Source: Escherichia marmotae (lineage in GTDB: Bacteria; Pseudomonadota; Gammaproteobacteria; Enterobacterales; Enterobacteriaceae). Taken from it: a DNA stretch of 64,000 nucleotides. The stretch is from positions 2,790,001 through 2,854,000 of the forward strand of contig NZ_CP025979.1 of NCBI RefSeq assembly GCF_002900365.1, written 5' to 3'. Below the pieces are notes generated by a model, which had not been told where the DNA came from, did no database searches, and saw nothing but the letters and a program-made list of their open reading frames with translations. Of this stretch, positions 25,042-33,923 are shown piece by piece. Every line of letters starts with the position of its first letter. The stretch's first letter is position 1. Both the position numbers and the translations under genes were made by a program.

Positions 25042-25643
25042 TTACTCAGATTCCCCGGCTTCGCTTACCACTTTGCTAAATATCGTCTTCAGCGCAGAGA
25101 GATCGCCCATTGCCCCGCTCTGATTAGCCTGATTCCACACCTCTTTTTCGATGCCCTGCCAGCTCAATTGATAGCCAGCATGAATCGCCAGTTGTTCGAA
25201 GAAGATACGCTGCGCAAGGCCACTTCCCGCGCGGAATGGGTGCAGGACGTTGATTTCACAATAGTAGTGTGCCAGCCGCTCAACGAACTTCTCTTTCTCA
25301 AGGCCGACCAGATAACCTTCTTCCTCCAGATCCTGCATAGGGCATTGCCCTCTTTTTCGATATAGGCAAAGTGGCAGAATGGTGTATCTCCTTGATAAAT
25401 GTCAACTTCGCGTAATTGGCCCGCCCAGTCGAAAATATCCTGATAAAGCTGGCGATGAATAGCACGCAAATGGGGTAAACCGCGCATCAGCGGACCAAGC
25501 TCAATGGTCGCGGCGCGCAGCGCCGTCATTTCGTAAGCGGCCTGCTCCAGTCTCTGCTGTTGGCGGATATCCAGTCGGTTACGCATGATGTCGAGGCCAG
25601 GATAAAGATACGGGTCGCGCCCTTCTCCGAACTTATCGCTCAT
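25042..25643 (-). pseudogene. fic: fic, frameshifted Fic-domain AMP-transferase toxin
   Basis: K-12 Fic is 200 residues. Here the first 102 residues (MSDKFGEGRDPYLYPGLDIM to GNAL) match. One base is then missing at 25338-25339 (CTATGCAG where the intact frame needs CT-x-ATG-CAG). The original frame runs into 57 unrelated residues and stops at 25164. The remaining 98 codons continue in another frame from the ATG at 25338 to 25042 (MQDLEEEGYLVGLEKEKFVE) and contain the catalytic motif HPFRAGSGLAQR. Full-length Fic is therefore not made. A GAGGG ribosome-like site 10 bases before 25338 could allow the C-terminal part alone to be translated. Assembly error is possible. Confidence 0.85.
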
Positions 25644-25800
25644 AGTGTCTCCTTAGCTCTTCAAGGCGCACCAAAGCCTCAGCGGCAGTAAGCGTCACCA
25701 AGGGGCTCTCGACACCTTCGAGACGGCGGCTGGCCTGGAAATTACGATTACGCTGAAGTTCCCAAAGACGGGACTTTTGCTTATCGGTGAGTTTCTTCAC
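25633..25800 (-). CDS. yhfG: YhfG, Fic antitoxin (FicA-type inhibitor)
   Basis: A 55-residue protein from a GTG at 25798-25800 behind GGGAGG, beginning MKKLTDKQKSRLWELQ. It overlaps the fic start by 11 bases. It contains SRRLEG, which fits the [S/T]-x3-E-[G/N] inhibitory helix that blocks ATP binding by Fic enzymes in class I Fic toxin-antitoxin pairs. The antitoxin is intact although its partner is broken. Confidence 0.85.
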   Translation of the reverse strand: MKKLTDKQKSRLWELQRNRNFQASRRLEGVESPLVTLTAAEALVRLEELRRHYER

Positions 25801-25904
25801 TTGATGCCTCCCTGAACGTGTCCGTTTGCCACAAGTATAAGCGGCAAATGCAGGTTACGCCGGGAGAGCAGATGCGCGGACAATATTGCCCGCGCGAGAA
25901 ATCG

Positions 25905-26477
25905 TTACGGCAGGACTTTAGCGGAAAGGATAACGACCGGCTTTGACGGCACATTCTGGTATGGACCAACATCATGAGTCGGCACCTGGGAAATCTTGTC
26001 TGCGACATCCATCCCTTTTACCACTTTACCAAAGACGGCGTAGCCGAAATCACGCTGGCCGTGGTCGAGGAAGGCGTTATCGGCAACGTTAATAAAAAAC
26101 TGGCTGGTTGCGCTGTCTTTATCAGCAGTACGCGCCATAGCAATCGTGCCGCGCGTGTTGCGCAGACCGTTATCAGCTTCATTTTTGATCGGCGGATTCG
26201 GTTTTTTCTGCTGCATCTGCTCGGTGAAACCGCCGCCCTGAATCATAAAGCCCGGGATCACCCGGTGAAAAGTGGTGTTGTTATAAAAACCGCTGTTCAC
26301 ATAATCGACAAAGTTTTGCACTGATACCGGTGCTTTCTGGCTATCCAGCTCCAGTTCGATATTACCAGCAGAGGTTGTTAACAATACGTGCGGGTCCCCT
26401 TTCGCTGCCATTGCTACAGGTGAGAGAGCAGAAAGAGCGAAAACAGCTACAAAAGCTGCCAGGGTCGATTTGAACAT
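25905..26477 (-). CDS. ppiA: periplasmic cyclophilin-type peptidyl-prolyl isomerase A
   Basis: Catalyses proline cis-trans isomerisation during periplasmic folding. The 190-residue product has a signal peptide MFKSTLAAFVAVFALSALSP that ends after VAMA, then a cyclophilin domain with FHRVIPGFMIQGGGF. Catalytic Arg is in that motif. It is divergent from tsgA, and CRP-like sites lie in the shared region. Confidence 0.96.
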   Translation of the reverse strand: MFKSTLAAFVAVFALSALSPVAMAAKGDPHVLLTTSAGNIELELDSQKAPVSVQNFVDYVNSGFYNNTTFHRVIPGFMIQGGGFTEQMQQKKPNPPIKNEADNGLRNTRGTIAMARTADKDSATSQFFINVADNAFLDHGQRDFGYAVFGKVVKGMDVADKISQVPTHDVGPYQNVPSKPVVILSAKVLP

Positions 26478-26604
26478 GAGATTTCCTTAACAGAGCAGAA
26501 AAAAAGCAAGTGAAGAGATTCTAAATAGCCTTCAATGACAAGGCCATTCCTTTACCTAATTTTACGTACTTGAAATATATGTAACCTGATGATCACTTAT
26601 ATTC

Positions 26605-26620
26605 CGTGATCAGAATCACT
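26605..26620. promoter_or_regulatory. candidate CRP site between ppiA and tsgA
   Basis: CGTGA-TCAGAA-TCACT, two mismatches from TGTGA-N6-TCACA, 127 bases upstream of the ppiA start. ppiA is known to respond to CRP in E. coli. A second half-site TCACA occurs near 26673. Confidence 0.55.
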
Positions 26621-26741
26621 TTAAATATTGCAAATTAGCAACCGTTTGCAATTAGATATTTAATCAGATCACAAAATCACCTAAAATCGCCCGCTCGCGG
26701 CATACCCACTATGCCATTTTCTCTTTCAACGCAGGCCAATC

Positions 26742-27923
26742 ATGACTAACAGCAATCGCATTAAGCTCACATGGATTAGCTTTCTTTCCTACGCACTCAC
26801 CGGTGCGTTGGTTATTGTCACCGGGATGGTGATGGGGAATATTGCAGATTATTTCCATCTGCCCGTTTCCAGTATGAGTAACACCTTCACCTTCCTCAAT
26901 GCCGGAATTTTAATCTCTATCTTCCTCAACGCCTGGCTGATGGAAATCGTCCCGCTGAAAACGCAGTTACGTTTTGGCTTTCTCCTGATGGTGCTGGCGG
27001 TTGCTGGTTTGATGTTCAGCCACAGTCTGGCGTTGTTCTCGGCGGCGATGTTCATCCTCGGGGTGGTCAGTGGTATCACCATGTCGATTGGTACGTTCCT
27101 GGTTACACAAATGTATGAAGGGCGTCAGCGCGGTTCTCGCTTGCTGTTTACCGACTCCTTCTTCAGTATGGCCGGGATGATTTTCCCGATGATCGCGGCA
27201 TTTTTGCTGGCACGTAGCATTGAGTGGTACTGGGTTTATGCCTGCATCGGGCTGGTGTACGTCGCTATTTTTATTCTGACCTTCGGCTGTGAGTTCCCGG
27301 CACTGGGCAAACATGCGCCAAAAAATGACGTTCCGGTAGTGAAAGAAAAATGGGGGATTGGCGTGCTGTTTCTCTCCATTGCGGCGCTGTGCTACATCCT
27401 CGGTCAGTTAGGTTTTATCTCCTGGGTGCCGGAGTACGCCAAAGGTCTGGGCATGAGCCTGAACGACGCAGGAACGCTGGTAAGCAACTTCTGGATGTCG
27501 TACATGGTCGGCATGTGGGCCTTCAGCTTTATTCTGCGTTTCTTTGACCTGCAACGTATTCTGACCGTGCTGGCAGGACTGGCCGCGATTCTGATGTATG
27601 TCTTTAACACTGGAACACCGGCACATATGGCGTGGTCTATTCTCGCTCTGGGCTTCTTCTCCAGCGCGATCTATACCACCATCATCACCCTGGGTTCACA
27701 GCAAACCAAAGTGCCGTCCCCAAAACTGGTTAACTTCGTCCTCACCTGCGGAACCATCGGCACCATGCTGACCTTTGTGGTTACTGGCCCGATTGTAGAG
27801 CATAGCGGTCCACAGGCGGCGCTGCTCACTGCAAATGGTCTGTACGCTGTGGTATTCGTGATGTGCTTCCTGCTGGGTTTTGTCAGCCGTCACCGTCAGC
27901 ATAACACCCTGACCTCTCATTAA
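26742..27923 (+). CDS. tsgA: TsgA, major facilitator superfamily transporter
   Basis: A 393-residue inner-membrane protein with 12 predicted membrane segments and the MFS loop between segments 2 and 3. The substrate is unknown; in Salmonella the gene was named for selenite-responsive expression. It lies upstream of the nir operon with its own terminator. Confidence 0.93.
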   Translation: MTNSNRIKLTWISFLSYALTGALVIVTGMVMGNIADYFHLPVSSMSNTFTFLNAGILISIFLNAWLMEIVPLKTQLRFGFLLMVLAVAGLMFSHSLALFSAAMFILGVVSGITMSIGTFLVTQMYEGRQRGSRLLFTDSFFSMAGMIFPMIAAFLLARSIEWYWVYACIGLVYVAIFILTFGCEFPALGKHAPKNDVPVVKEKWGIGVLFLSIAALCYILGQLGFISWVPEYAKGLGMSLNDAGTLVSNFWMSYMVGMWAFSFILRFFDLQRILTVLAGLAAILMYVFNTGTPAHMAWSILALGFFSSAIYTTIITLGSQQTKVPSPKLVNFVLTCGTIGTMLTFVVTGPIVEHSGPQAALLTANGLYAVVFVMCFLLGFVSRHRQHNTLTSH

Positions 27924-27933
27924 TTGCCAATAT

Positions 27934-27962
27934 CGGGCGGCGCTTTCGTCGTCCGGTTTTTT
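27934..27962 (+). terminator. tsgA terminator
   Basis: GC-rich hairpin CGGGCGGCG / CGTCGTCCGG (some G-U pairing on the RNA) followed by T6, 10 bases after the tsgA stop. Confidence 0.75.
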
Positions 27963-28082
27963 CCTCTCTTCCCCTCAACCTATCCTCATATCTTTAAACT
28001 CTCTTATTTTGTCTATTTTTTGCACACACACGAAATGTCAGACAATTCCGTAACTTAAGAATATTTATACAAATCAGTAATA

Positions 28083-28160
28083 TACTCCTTAAGAGGTATA
28101 TAAAGGTGAATTTGATTTGCATCAATAAGTGGGGTTGCTGAATCGTTAAGGTAGGCGGTA
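28083..28160 (+). promoter_or_regulatory. nirB promoter with NarL/NarP and FNR sites
   Basis: TTGAT-TTGC-ATCAA (28112-28125) is a perfect FNR site centred 41.5 bases before the expected start at about 28160. TACTCCT-TA-AGAGGTA (28083-28098) is a perfect 7-2-7 NarL/NarP heptamer pair centred at -69.5. The -10 is TAAGGT (28147-28152). This matches the K-12 promoter: anaerobic activation by FNR with help from NarL/NarP in nitrate or nitrite. Confidence 0.92.
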
Positions 28161-28183
28161 ATAGAAAAGAAATCGAGGCAAAA

Positions 28184-30727
28184 ATGAGCAAAGTCAGACT
28201 CGCAATTATCGGTAACGGTATGGTCGGCCATCGCTTTATCGAAGATCTTCTTGATAAATCTGATGCGGCCAACTTTGATATTACCGTTTTCTGTGAAGAA
28301 CCGCGCATCGCTTATGACCGCGTACACCTCTCGTCTTACTTCTCTCACCACACTGCCGAAGAGCTGTCGCTGGTGCGCGAAGGCTTTTATGAGAAACACG
28401 GCATTAAAGTTCTGGTCGGTGAGCGCGCGATTACCATCAACCGTCAGGAGAAGGTGATCCACTCCAGCGCCGGACGTACCGTTTATTATGACAAGCTGAT
28501 CATGGCGACCGGTTCCTACCCGTGGATCCCGCCGATCAAAGGTTCTGATACCCAGGACTGTTTTGTCTATCGCACCATTGAAGACCTCAACGCCATTGAA
28601 TCCTGCGCCCGTCGCAGCAAGCGCGGTGCCGTTGTTGGTGGCGGCCTGTTAGGTCTGGAAGCCGCTGGCGCGCTGAAAAACTTAGGCATTGAAACCCACG
28701 TTATCGAATTTGCCCCTATGCTGATGGCGGAACAGCTTGATCAGATGGGCGGCGAACAGCTTCGTCGCAAAATCGAAAGCATGGGCGTGCGCGTTCACAC
28801 CAGCAAAAACACCCTCGAAATTGTGCAGGAAGGTGTCGAAGCACGTAAAACCATGCGTTTTGCCGACGGTAGCGAGCTGGAAGTTGACTTTATTGTCTTC
28901 TCTACCGGTATCCGTCCGCGCGATAAGCTGGCGACTCAGTGTGGCCTGGACGTGGCTCCGCGTGGGGGTATCGTTATTAACGATTCCTGCCAGACTTCCG
29001 ATCCGGATATCTACGCCATCGGTGAATGCGCAAGCTGGAACAACCGTGTGTTTGGTCTGGTAGCACCGGGCTACAAAATGGCTCAGGTGGCTGTTGACCA
29101 CATTCTTGGTAGCGAAAACGCATTTGAAGGTGCAGATCTTAGCGCCAAGCTGAAACTGCTGGGCGTAGACGTGGGCGGTATTGGCGATGCGCATGGTCGT
29201 ACACCAGGCGCGCGTAGCTATGTTTACCTCGACGAAAGCAAAGAGATTTACAAACGTCTGGTTGTCAGCGAAGACAACAAAACGTTGCTCGGTGCGGTAC
29301 TGGTGGGCGATACCAGCGACTATGGCAACCTGCTGCAACTGGTACTGAACGCCATTGAACTGCCGGAAAACCCGGACTCGCTGATCCTGCCTGCCTACTC
29401 TGGCAGCGGTAAACCGTCTATCGGTGTTGATAAACTGCCGGACAGCGCGCAAATCTGCTCCTGCTTCGACGTCACCAAAGGCGATCTGATTGCTGCCATC
29501 AACAAAGGCTGCCACACCGTTGCAGCGCTGAAAGCCGAAACCAAAGCGGGTACAGGCTGCGGTGGTTGCATTCCGTTGGTTACTCAGGTGCTGAACGCCG
29601 AACTGGCGAAACAGGGCATCGAAGTCAACAACAACCTGTGCGAACACTTCCCATATTCGCGCCAGGAACTGTTCCATTTGATTCGCGTTGAAGGCATTAA
29701 AACCTTCGAAGAACTGCTGGCAAAACACGGCAAAGGCTACGGTTGTGAAGTGTGTAAACCCACCATCGGTTCGCTGCTGGCGTCCTGCTGGAACGAATAC
29801 ATTCTGAAACCGCAGCATACTCCGTTGCAGGATTCTAACGATAACTTCCTCGCTAATATCCAGAAAGACGGCACCTATTCGGTGATCCCGCGTTCTCCGG
29901 GCGGTGAAATTACCCCGGAAGGTTTGATGGCTGTAGGTCGTATCGCACGTGAATTTAATCTCTACACCAAAATCACCGGCTCCCAACGTATTGCGATGTT
30001 TGGTGCACAGAAAGACGATCTGCCGGAGATCTGGCGTCAACTGATTGAAGCGGGATTCGAAACCGGTCATGCCTATGCGAAAGCGCTGCGTATGGCGAAA
30101 ACCTGCGTGGGTAGCACCTGGTGCCGCTACGGTGTTGGCGACAGCGTCGGCCTCGGCGTAGAACTGGAAAACCGCTACAAAGGCATCCGCGCACCGCACA
30201 AAATCAAGTTCGGTGTCTCTGGTTGTACCCGTGAATGTTCAGAAGCGCAGGGCAAAGACGTAGGTATCATCGCCACTGAAAAAGGCTGGAACCTGTACGT
30301 TTGCGGTAACGGCGGCATGAAACCGCGTCATGCGGATCTGCTGGCAGCGGATATCGATCGCGAAACGCTGCTCAAATATCTCGACCGCTTCATGATGTTC
30401 TACATCCGTACTGCCGACAAACTGACCCGTACCGCACCGTGGTTAGAAAACCTCGAAGGCGGCATCGATTACCTGAAAGCGGTGATCATTGATGACAAAC
30501 TGGGTCTGAACGCACATCTGGAAGAAGAGATGGCGCGCCTGCGTGAAGCTGTAGTGTGTGAGTGGACTGAAACGGTCAATACGCCGTCTGCACAGACTCG
30601 CTTCAAGCACTTCATCAACAGCGACAAGCGTGACCCGAATGTGCAGATGGTGCCTGAGCGCGAACAGCACCGTCCGGCAACGCCGTATGAACGTATTCCG
30701 GTAACTCTGGTGGAGGACAACGCATGA
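28184..30727 (+). CDS. nirB: NADH-dependent nitrite reductase, large subunit
   Basis: Reduces nitrite to ammonia in the cytoplasm, detoxifying nitrite from nitrate respiration. The 847-residue product has an FAD/NAD fold (IGNGMVGHRF at the N-terminus, GGGLLGLEAAGAL near residue 147). A BFD-like [2Fe-2S] domain follows (CSCFDVTKGD ... GTGCGGC). The sirohaem-[4Fe-4S] domain has TCVGSTWC and GVSGCTRECSE. It overlaps nirD by 4 bases. CysG, downstream, makes its sirohaem. Confidence 0.97.
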   Translation: MSKVRLAIIGNGMVGHRFIEDLLDKSDAANFDITVFCEEPRIAYDRVHLSSYFSHHTAEELSLVREGFYEKHGIKVLVGERAITINRQEKVIHSSAGRTVYYDKLIMATGSYPWIPPIKGSDTQDCFVYRTIEDLNAIESCARRSKRGAVVGGGLLGLEAAGALKNLGIETHVIEFAPMLMAEQLDQMGGEQLRRKIESMGVRVHTSKNTLEIVQEGVEARKTMRFADGSELEVDFIVFSTGIRPRDKLATQCGLDVAPRGGIVINDSCQTSDPDIYAIGECASWNNRVFGLVAPGYKMAQVAVDHILGSENAFEGADLSAKLKLLGVDVGGIGDAHGRTPGARSYVYLDESKEIYKRLVVSEDNKTLLGAVLVGDTSDYGNLLQLVLNAIELPENPDSLILPAYSGSGKPSIGVDKLPDSAQICSCFDVTKGDLIAAINKGCHTVAALKAETKAGTGCGGCIPLVTQVLNAELAKQGIEVNNNLCEHFPYSRQELFHLIRVEGIKTFEELLAKHGKGYGCEVCKPTIGSLLASCWNEYILKPQHTPLQDSNDNFLANIQKDGTYSVIPRSPGGEITPEGLMAVGRIAREFNLYTKITGSQRIAMFGAQKDDLPEIWRQLIEAGFETGHAYAKALRMAKTCVGSTWCRYGVGDSVGLGVELENRYKGIRAPHKIKFGVSGCTRECSEAQGKDVGIIATEKGWNLYVCGNGGMKPRHADLLAADIDRETLLKYLDRFMMFYIRTADKLTRTAPWLENLEGGIDYLKAVIIDDKLGLNAHLEEEMARLREAVVCEWTETVNTPSAQTRFKHFINSDKRDPNVQMVPEREQHRPATPYERIPVTLVEDNA

Positions 30728-31050
30728 GCCAGTGGAAAGACATCTGCAAAATCGATGACATCCTGCCTGAAACCGGCGTCTGCGCGCTGTTAGGTGACGA
30801 GCAGGTGGCGATTTTCCGTCCGTATCACAGCGACCAGGTGTTTGCTATCAGCAATATCGATCCGTTCTTCGAATCCAGCGTACTGTCACGCGGGCTGATT
30901 GCGGAACATCAGGGTGAGCTGTGGGTAGCCAGCCCGCTGAAAAAACAGCGTTTTCGCTTAAGCGACGGCTTGTGCATGGAGGACGAACAGTTCTCCGTCA
31001 AGCATTACGAAGCACGAGTGAAAGACGGCGTAGTACAACTGCGCGGTTAA
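30724..31050 (+). CDS. nirD: nitrite reductase small subunit
   Basis: A 108-residue Rieske-fold subunit required for NirB activity. As in other enterobacterial NirD, the Rieske Cys/His ligands are missing, so it holds no cluster. It overlaps nirB by 4 bases and is followed by a terminator-like hairpin before nirC. Confidence 0.96.
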   Translation: MSQWKDICKIDDILPETGVCALLGDEQVAIFRPYHSDQVFAISNIDPFFESSVLSRGLIAEHQGELWVASPLKKQRFRLSDGLCMEDEQFSVKHYEARVKDGVVQLRG

Positions 31051-31059
31051 TGTTTTAAC

Positions 31060-31085
31060 GGGAGGCGCAATGCCTCCCCTTTTTG
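31060..31085 (+). terminator. attenuator-like hairpin between nirD and nirC
   Basis: GGGAGGC-GCAAT-GCCTCCC followed by CTTTTTG, 10 bases after the nirD stop. It should terminate part of the transcription and lower nirC-cysG output relative to nirBD. Confidence 0.75.
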
Positions 31086-31173
31086 CATTGTCCTGTAATA
31101 ACCTTCGGTATATTGCAGGACATTTTTTAAACTCTTTGTTTTATTTTTGTTTTTATTTTTTAAGGATAATCAA

Positions 31174-31980
31174 ATGTTTACAGACACTATCAATAAGTGT
31201 GCGGCGAACGCTGCGCGCATCGCACGCCTGTCGGCAAATAACCCGCTTGGCTTTTGGGTCAGCTCCGCAATGGCGGGAGCTTATGTGGGTCTTGGGATCA
31301 TCCTGATTTTCACGCTCGGCAATTTGCTCGATCCGTCCGTGCGTCCGCTGGTGATGGGGGCAACTTTTGGTATCGCCTTAACGCTGGTGATTATCGCCGG
31401 TTCTGAACTGTTCACCGGACACACCATGTTCCTCACCTTTGGGGTGAAAGCAGGCACCATCAGCCACGGGCAAATGTGGGCAATTCTGCCGCAAACCTGG
31501 CTGGGTAATCTGGTCGGTTCCATCTTCGTAGCGATGCTCTATAGCTGGGGCGGCGGTAGCCTGCTACCGGTGGATACCAGCATCGTCCATTCTGTCGCGC
31601 TGGCCAAAACCACCGCACCAGCAATGGTACTGTTCTTCAAAGGCGCATTGTGTAACTGGCTGGTTTGCCTGGCAATCTGGATGGCGCTGCGCACCGAAGG
31701 CGCGGCGAAATTTATCGCTATCTGGTGGTGTCTGCTGGCGTTTATCGCCTCCGGCTATGAGCACTCCGTTGCCAACATGACGCTGTTCGCTCTCTCCTGG
31801 TTCGGCAACCATAGCGAAGCCTACACTCTGGCGGGCATTGGTCATAACCTGCTGTGGGTGACGCTGGGTAATACTTTATCTGGCGCCGTATTCATGGGAT
31901 TGGGTTATTGGTATGCTACGCCGAAAGCTAATCGTCCGATTGCGGACAAATTTAATCAAACTGAAACGGCTGCAGGTTAA
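31174..31980 (+). CDS. nirC: nitrite channel/transporter NirC (FNT family)
   Basis: Pentameric formate/nitrite-family inner-membrane channel that imports and exports nitrite. The 268-residue product starts MFTDTINKCAANAARIARL at 31174, after AAGGAT; a slightly longer upstream reading has no ribosome site. Six membrane segments are evident. Confidence 0.95.
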   Translation: MFTDTINKCAANAARIARLSANNPLGFWVSSAMAGAYVGLGIILIFTLGNLLDPSVRPLVMGATFGIALTLVIIAGSELFTGHTMFLTFGVKAGTISHGQMWAILPQTWLGNLVGSIFVAMLYSWGGGSLLPVDTSIVHSVALAKTTAPAMVLFFKGALCNWLVCLAIWMALRTEGAAKFIAIWWCLLAFIASGYEHSVANMTLFALSWFGNHSEAYTLAGIGHNLLWVTLGNTLSGAVFMGLGYWYATPKANRPIADKFNQTETAAG

Positions 31981-31997
31981 TCAGTAAGGGGTTTTAC

Positions 31998-33371
31998 GTG
32001 GATCATTTGCCTATATTTTGCCAATTACGCGATCGCGACTGTCTGATTGTCGGCGGCGGTGATGTCGCGGAACGCAAAGCCAGGTTGCTGTTGGACGCAG
32101 GCGCTCGCTTAACGGTGAATGCATTAGCGTTTATTCCGCAGTTTACCGCATGGGCAGATGCTGGCATGTTAACCCTCGTCGAGGGGCCATTTGATGAAAG
32201 CCTTCTCGATACCTGTTGGCTGGCGATTGCGGCTACTGATGATGATGCGCTTAACCAGCGCGTCAGCGAAGCCGCTGAATCTCGTCGTATCTTCTGTAAC
32301 GTGGTAGATGCACCGAAAGCCGCCAGTTTCATTATGCCGTCCATTATCGACCGCTCACCGCTAATGGTAGCGGTCTCCTCCGGCGGCACATCTCCAGTCC
32401 TGGCGCGCCTGCTGCGCGAAAAACTCGAATCACTACTGCCTCTCCATCTGGGTCAGGTGGCAAAATATGCCGGACAGTTACGCGGTCGGGTGAAACAGCA
32501 GTTCGCCACAATGGGTGAGCGTCGCCGTTTCTGGGAAAAACTGTTCGTCAATGACCGTCTGGCGCAGTCGCTGGCGAACAACGATCAGAAAGCCATTACT
32601 GAAACTACCGAACAGTTAATCAATGAGCCGCTCGATCATCGTGGTGAAGTGGTGCTGGTTGGCGCAGGTCCAGGCGATGCCGGGCTACTGACGCTGAAAG
32701 GCCTGCAACAAATTCAGCAGGCTGATGTGGTGGTCTACGACCGTCTGGTTTCTGACGATATTATGAATCTGGTACGCCGCGATGCTGACCGCGTTTTCGT
32801 CGGTAAACGCGCGGGATACCACTGCGTACCGCAGGAAGAGATTAACCAGATCCTGTTGCGGGAAGCGCAAAAAGGCAAACGCGTGGTGCGTCTGAAAGGC
32901 GGCGATCCGTTTATTTTCGGGCGTGGCGGCGAAGAGCTGGAAACGCTGTGCAATGCAGGCATTCCGTTCTCGGTGGTTCCGGGCATTACCGCAGCTTCTG
33001 GTTGCTCTGCCTATTCGGGTATTCCGCTAACACATCGCGATTACGCCCAGAGCGTGCGCTTAATCACCGGGCACTTAAAAACGGGTGGCGAGCTGGACTG
33101 GGAGAATCTGGCGGCAGAAAAACAGACGCTGGTGTTCTATATGGGGCTGAATCAGGCCGCGACCATTCAGCAAAAGCTGATTGAATACGGAATGCCAGGT
33201 GAAATGCCGGTGGCGATTGTCGAAAACGGTACGGCGGTTACGCAACGCGTGATTGACGGTACGCTCGCGCAACTCGGTGAACTTGCGCAGCAAATGAACA
33301 GCCCGTCTTTGATTATTATTGGTCGGGTCGTTGGCCTGCGCGATAAATTAAACTGGTTCTCTAACCATTAA
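31998..33371 (+). CDS. cysG: sirohaem synthase (trifunctional)
   Basis: Makes sirohaem from uroporphyrinogen III. Residues 1 to about 200 (CysG-B) do the NAD-dependent dehydrogenation and iron insertion, with VGGGDVAERKARLLLDAG as the NAD site and the regulatory serine region in VAVSSGGTSPVLARLL. Residues of about 215-457 (CysG-A) are the SAM methyltransferase (VGAGPGDAGLLTLKG, KGGDPFIFGRGGEE). It supplies cofactor to NirB and to sulfite reductase. It lies 17 bases after nirC. Confidence 0.97.
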   Translation: MDHLPIFCQLRDRDCLIVGGGDVAERKARLLLDAGARLTVNALAFIPQFTAWADAGMLTLVEGPFDESLLDTCWLAIAATDDDALNQRVSEAAESRRIFCNVVDAPKAASFIMPSIIDRSPLMVAVSSGGTSPVLARLLREKLESLLPLHLGQVAKYAGQLRGRVKQQFATMGERRRFWEKLFVNDRLAQSLANNDQKAITETTEQLINEPLDHRGEVVLVGAGPGDAGLLTLKGLQQIQQADVVVYDRLVSDDIMNLVRRDADRVFVGKRAGYHCVPQEEINQILLREAQKGKRVVRLKGGDPFIFGRGGEELETLCNAGIPFSVVPGITAASGCSAYSGIPLTHRDYAQSVRLITGHLKTGGELDWENLAAEKQTLVFYMGLNQAATIQQKLIEYGMPGEMPVAIVENGTAVTQRVIDGTLAQLGELAQQMNSPSLIIIGRVVGLRDKLNWFSNH

Positions 33372-33388
33372 TTTTAAAAAAATTATCT

Positions 33389-33413
33389 AAGGCCGGATAT
33401 TTCTGGCCTTTTT
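33389..33413 (+). terminator. cysG / nir operon terminator
   Basis: AAGGCC / GGCCTT stem with T-rich tail, 18 bases after the cysG stop. Confidence 0.75.
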
Positions 33414-33647
33414 ATTTACAATAATCACCATATTAATTTTTATTTTCATCAGACATAAAACAACTTTTTAACTAATTTGTTTTTTAACAACTCCCCACAG
33501 TTACAGTGGCTTACAAATATAATTGAATTATTAATAGTCCACTCACTGACGTGTCATAGATATTCCTGTATTGTCTCTAACGAGCTGTTTGCTTATATTC
33601 ACATAATTAATGAATATTACTCGATATATTTTACATAGGGAATGAGA

Positions 33648-33815
33648 ATGAACAAGTTTATTAAAGTAGCATTGGTAGGTGCGGTACTGGCAACGTTAAC
33701 TGCATGTACTGGTCATATTGAAAACCGTGACAAAAACTGCTCTTATGATTACCTTCTGCATCCGGCAATTTCTATTTCTAAAATCATTGGCGGCTGCGGT
33801 CCGACTGCACAGTAA
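33648..33815 (+). CDS. yhfL: YhfL, small lipoprotein
   Basis: A 55-residue protein read from ATG 33648 behind a GGGAATGAGA ribosome site: MNKFIKVALVGAVLATLTAC starts it. The lipobox LTAC predicts signal peptidase II cleavage and lipidation of C20. The mature part is about 36 residues with two further cysteines (C31 and C50) that could pair. Function unknown. It stands alone between two terminators in AT-rich sequence. Confidence 0.88.
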   Translation: MNKFIKVALVGAVLATLTACTGHIENRDKNCSYDYLLHPAISISKIIGGCGPTAQ

Positions 33816-33855
33816 TCTCTTAACAGAGATCGGTTAATGCTGTTTTAATTACCTG

Positions 33856-33893
33856 ACGCCCTCTATTTTTACCAGAGGGCGTATTTGTTTTTA
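33856..33893. terminator. terminator after yhfL, facing yhfS
   Basis: ACGCCCTCT / AGAGGGCGT arms with a 9-base loop, then TATTTGTTTTT. It lies between the convergent yhfL and yhfS and may serve both. Confidence 0.85.
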
Positions 33894-33923
33894 CCTTGCC
33901 TTTAAAAATATCGTTCACAGCAG

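Noticed and set aside
28682..30199. Minus-strand open frame of 505 codons opposite nirB
   Set aside because: Antisense shadow of nirB; nirB itself is full length with all cofactor motifs.
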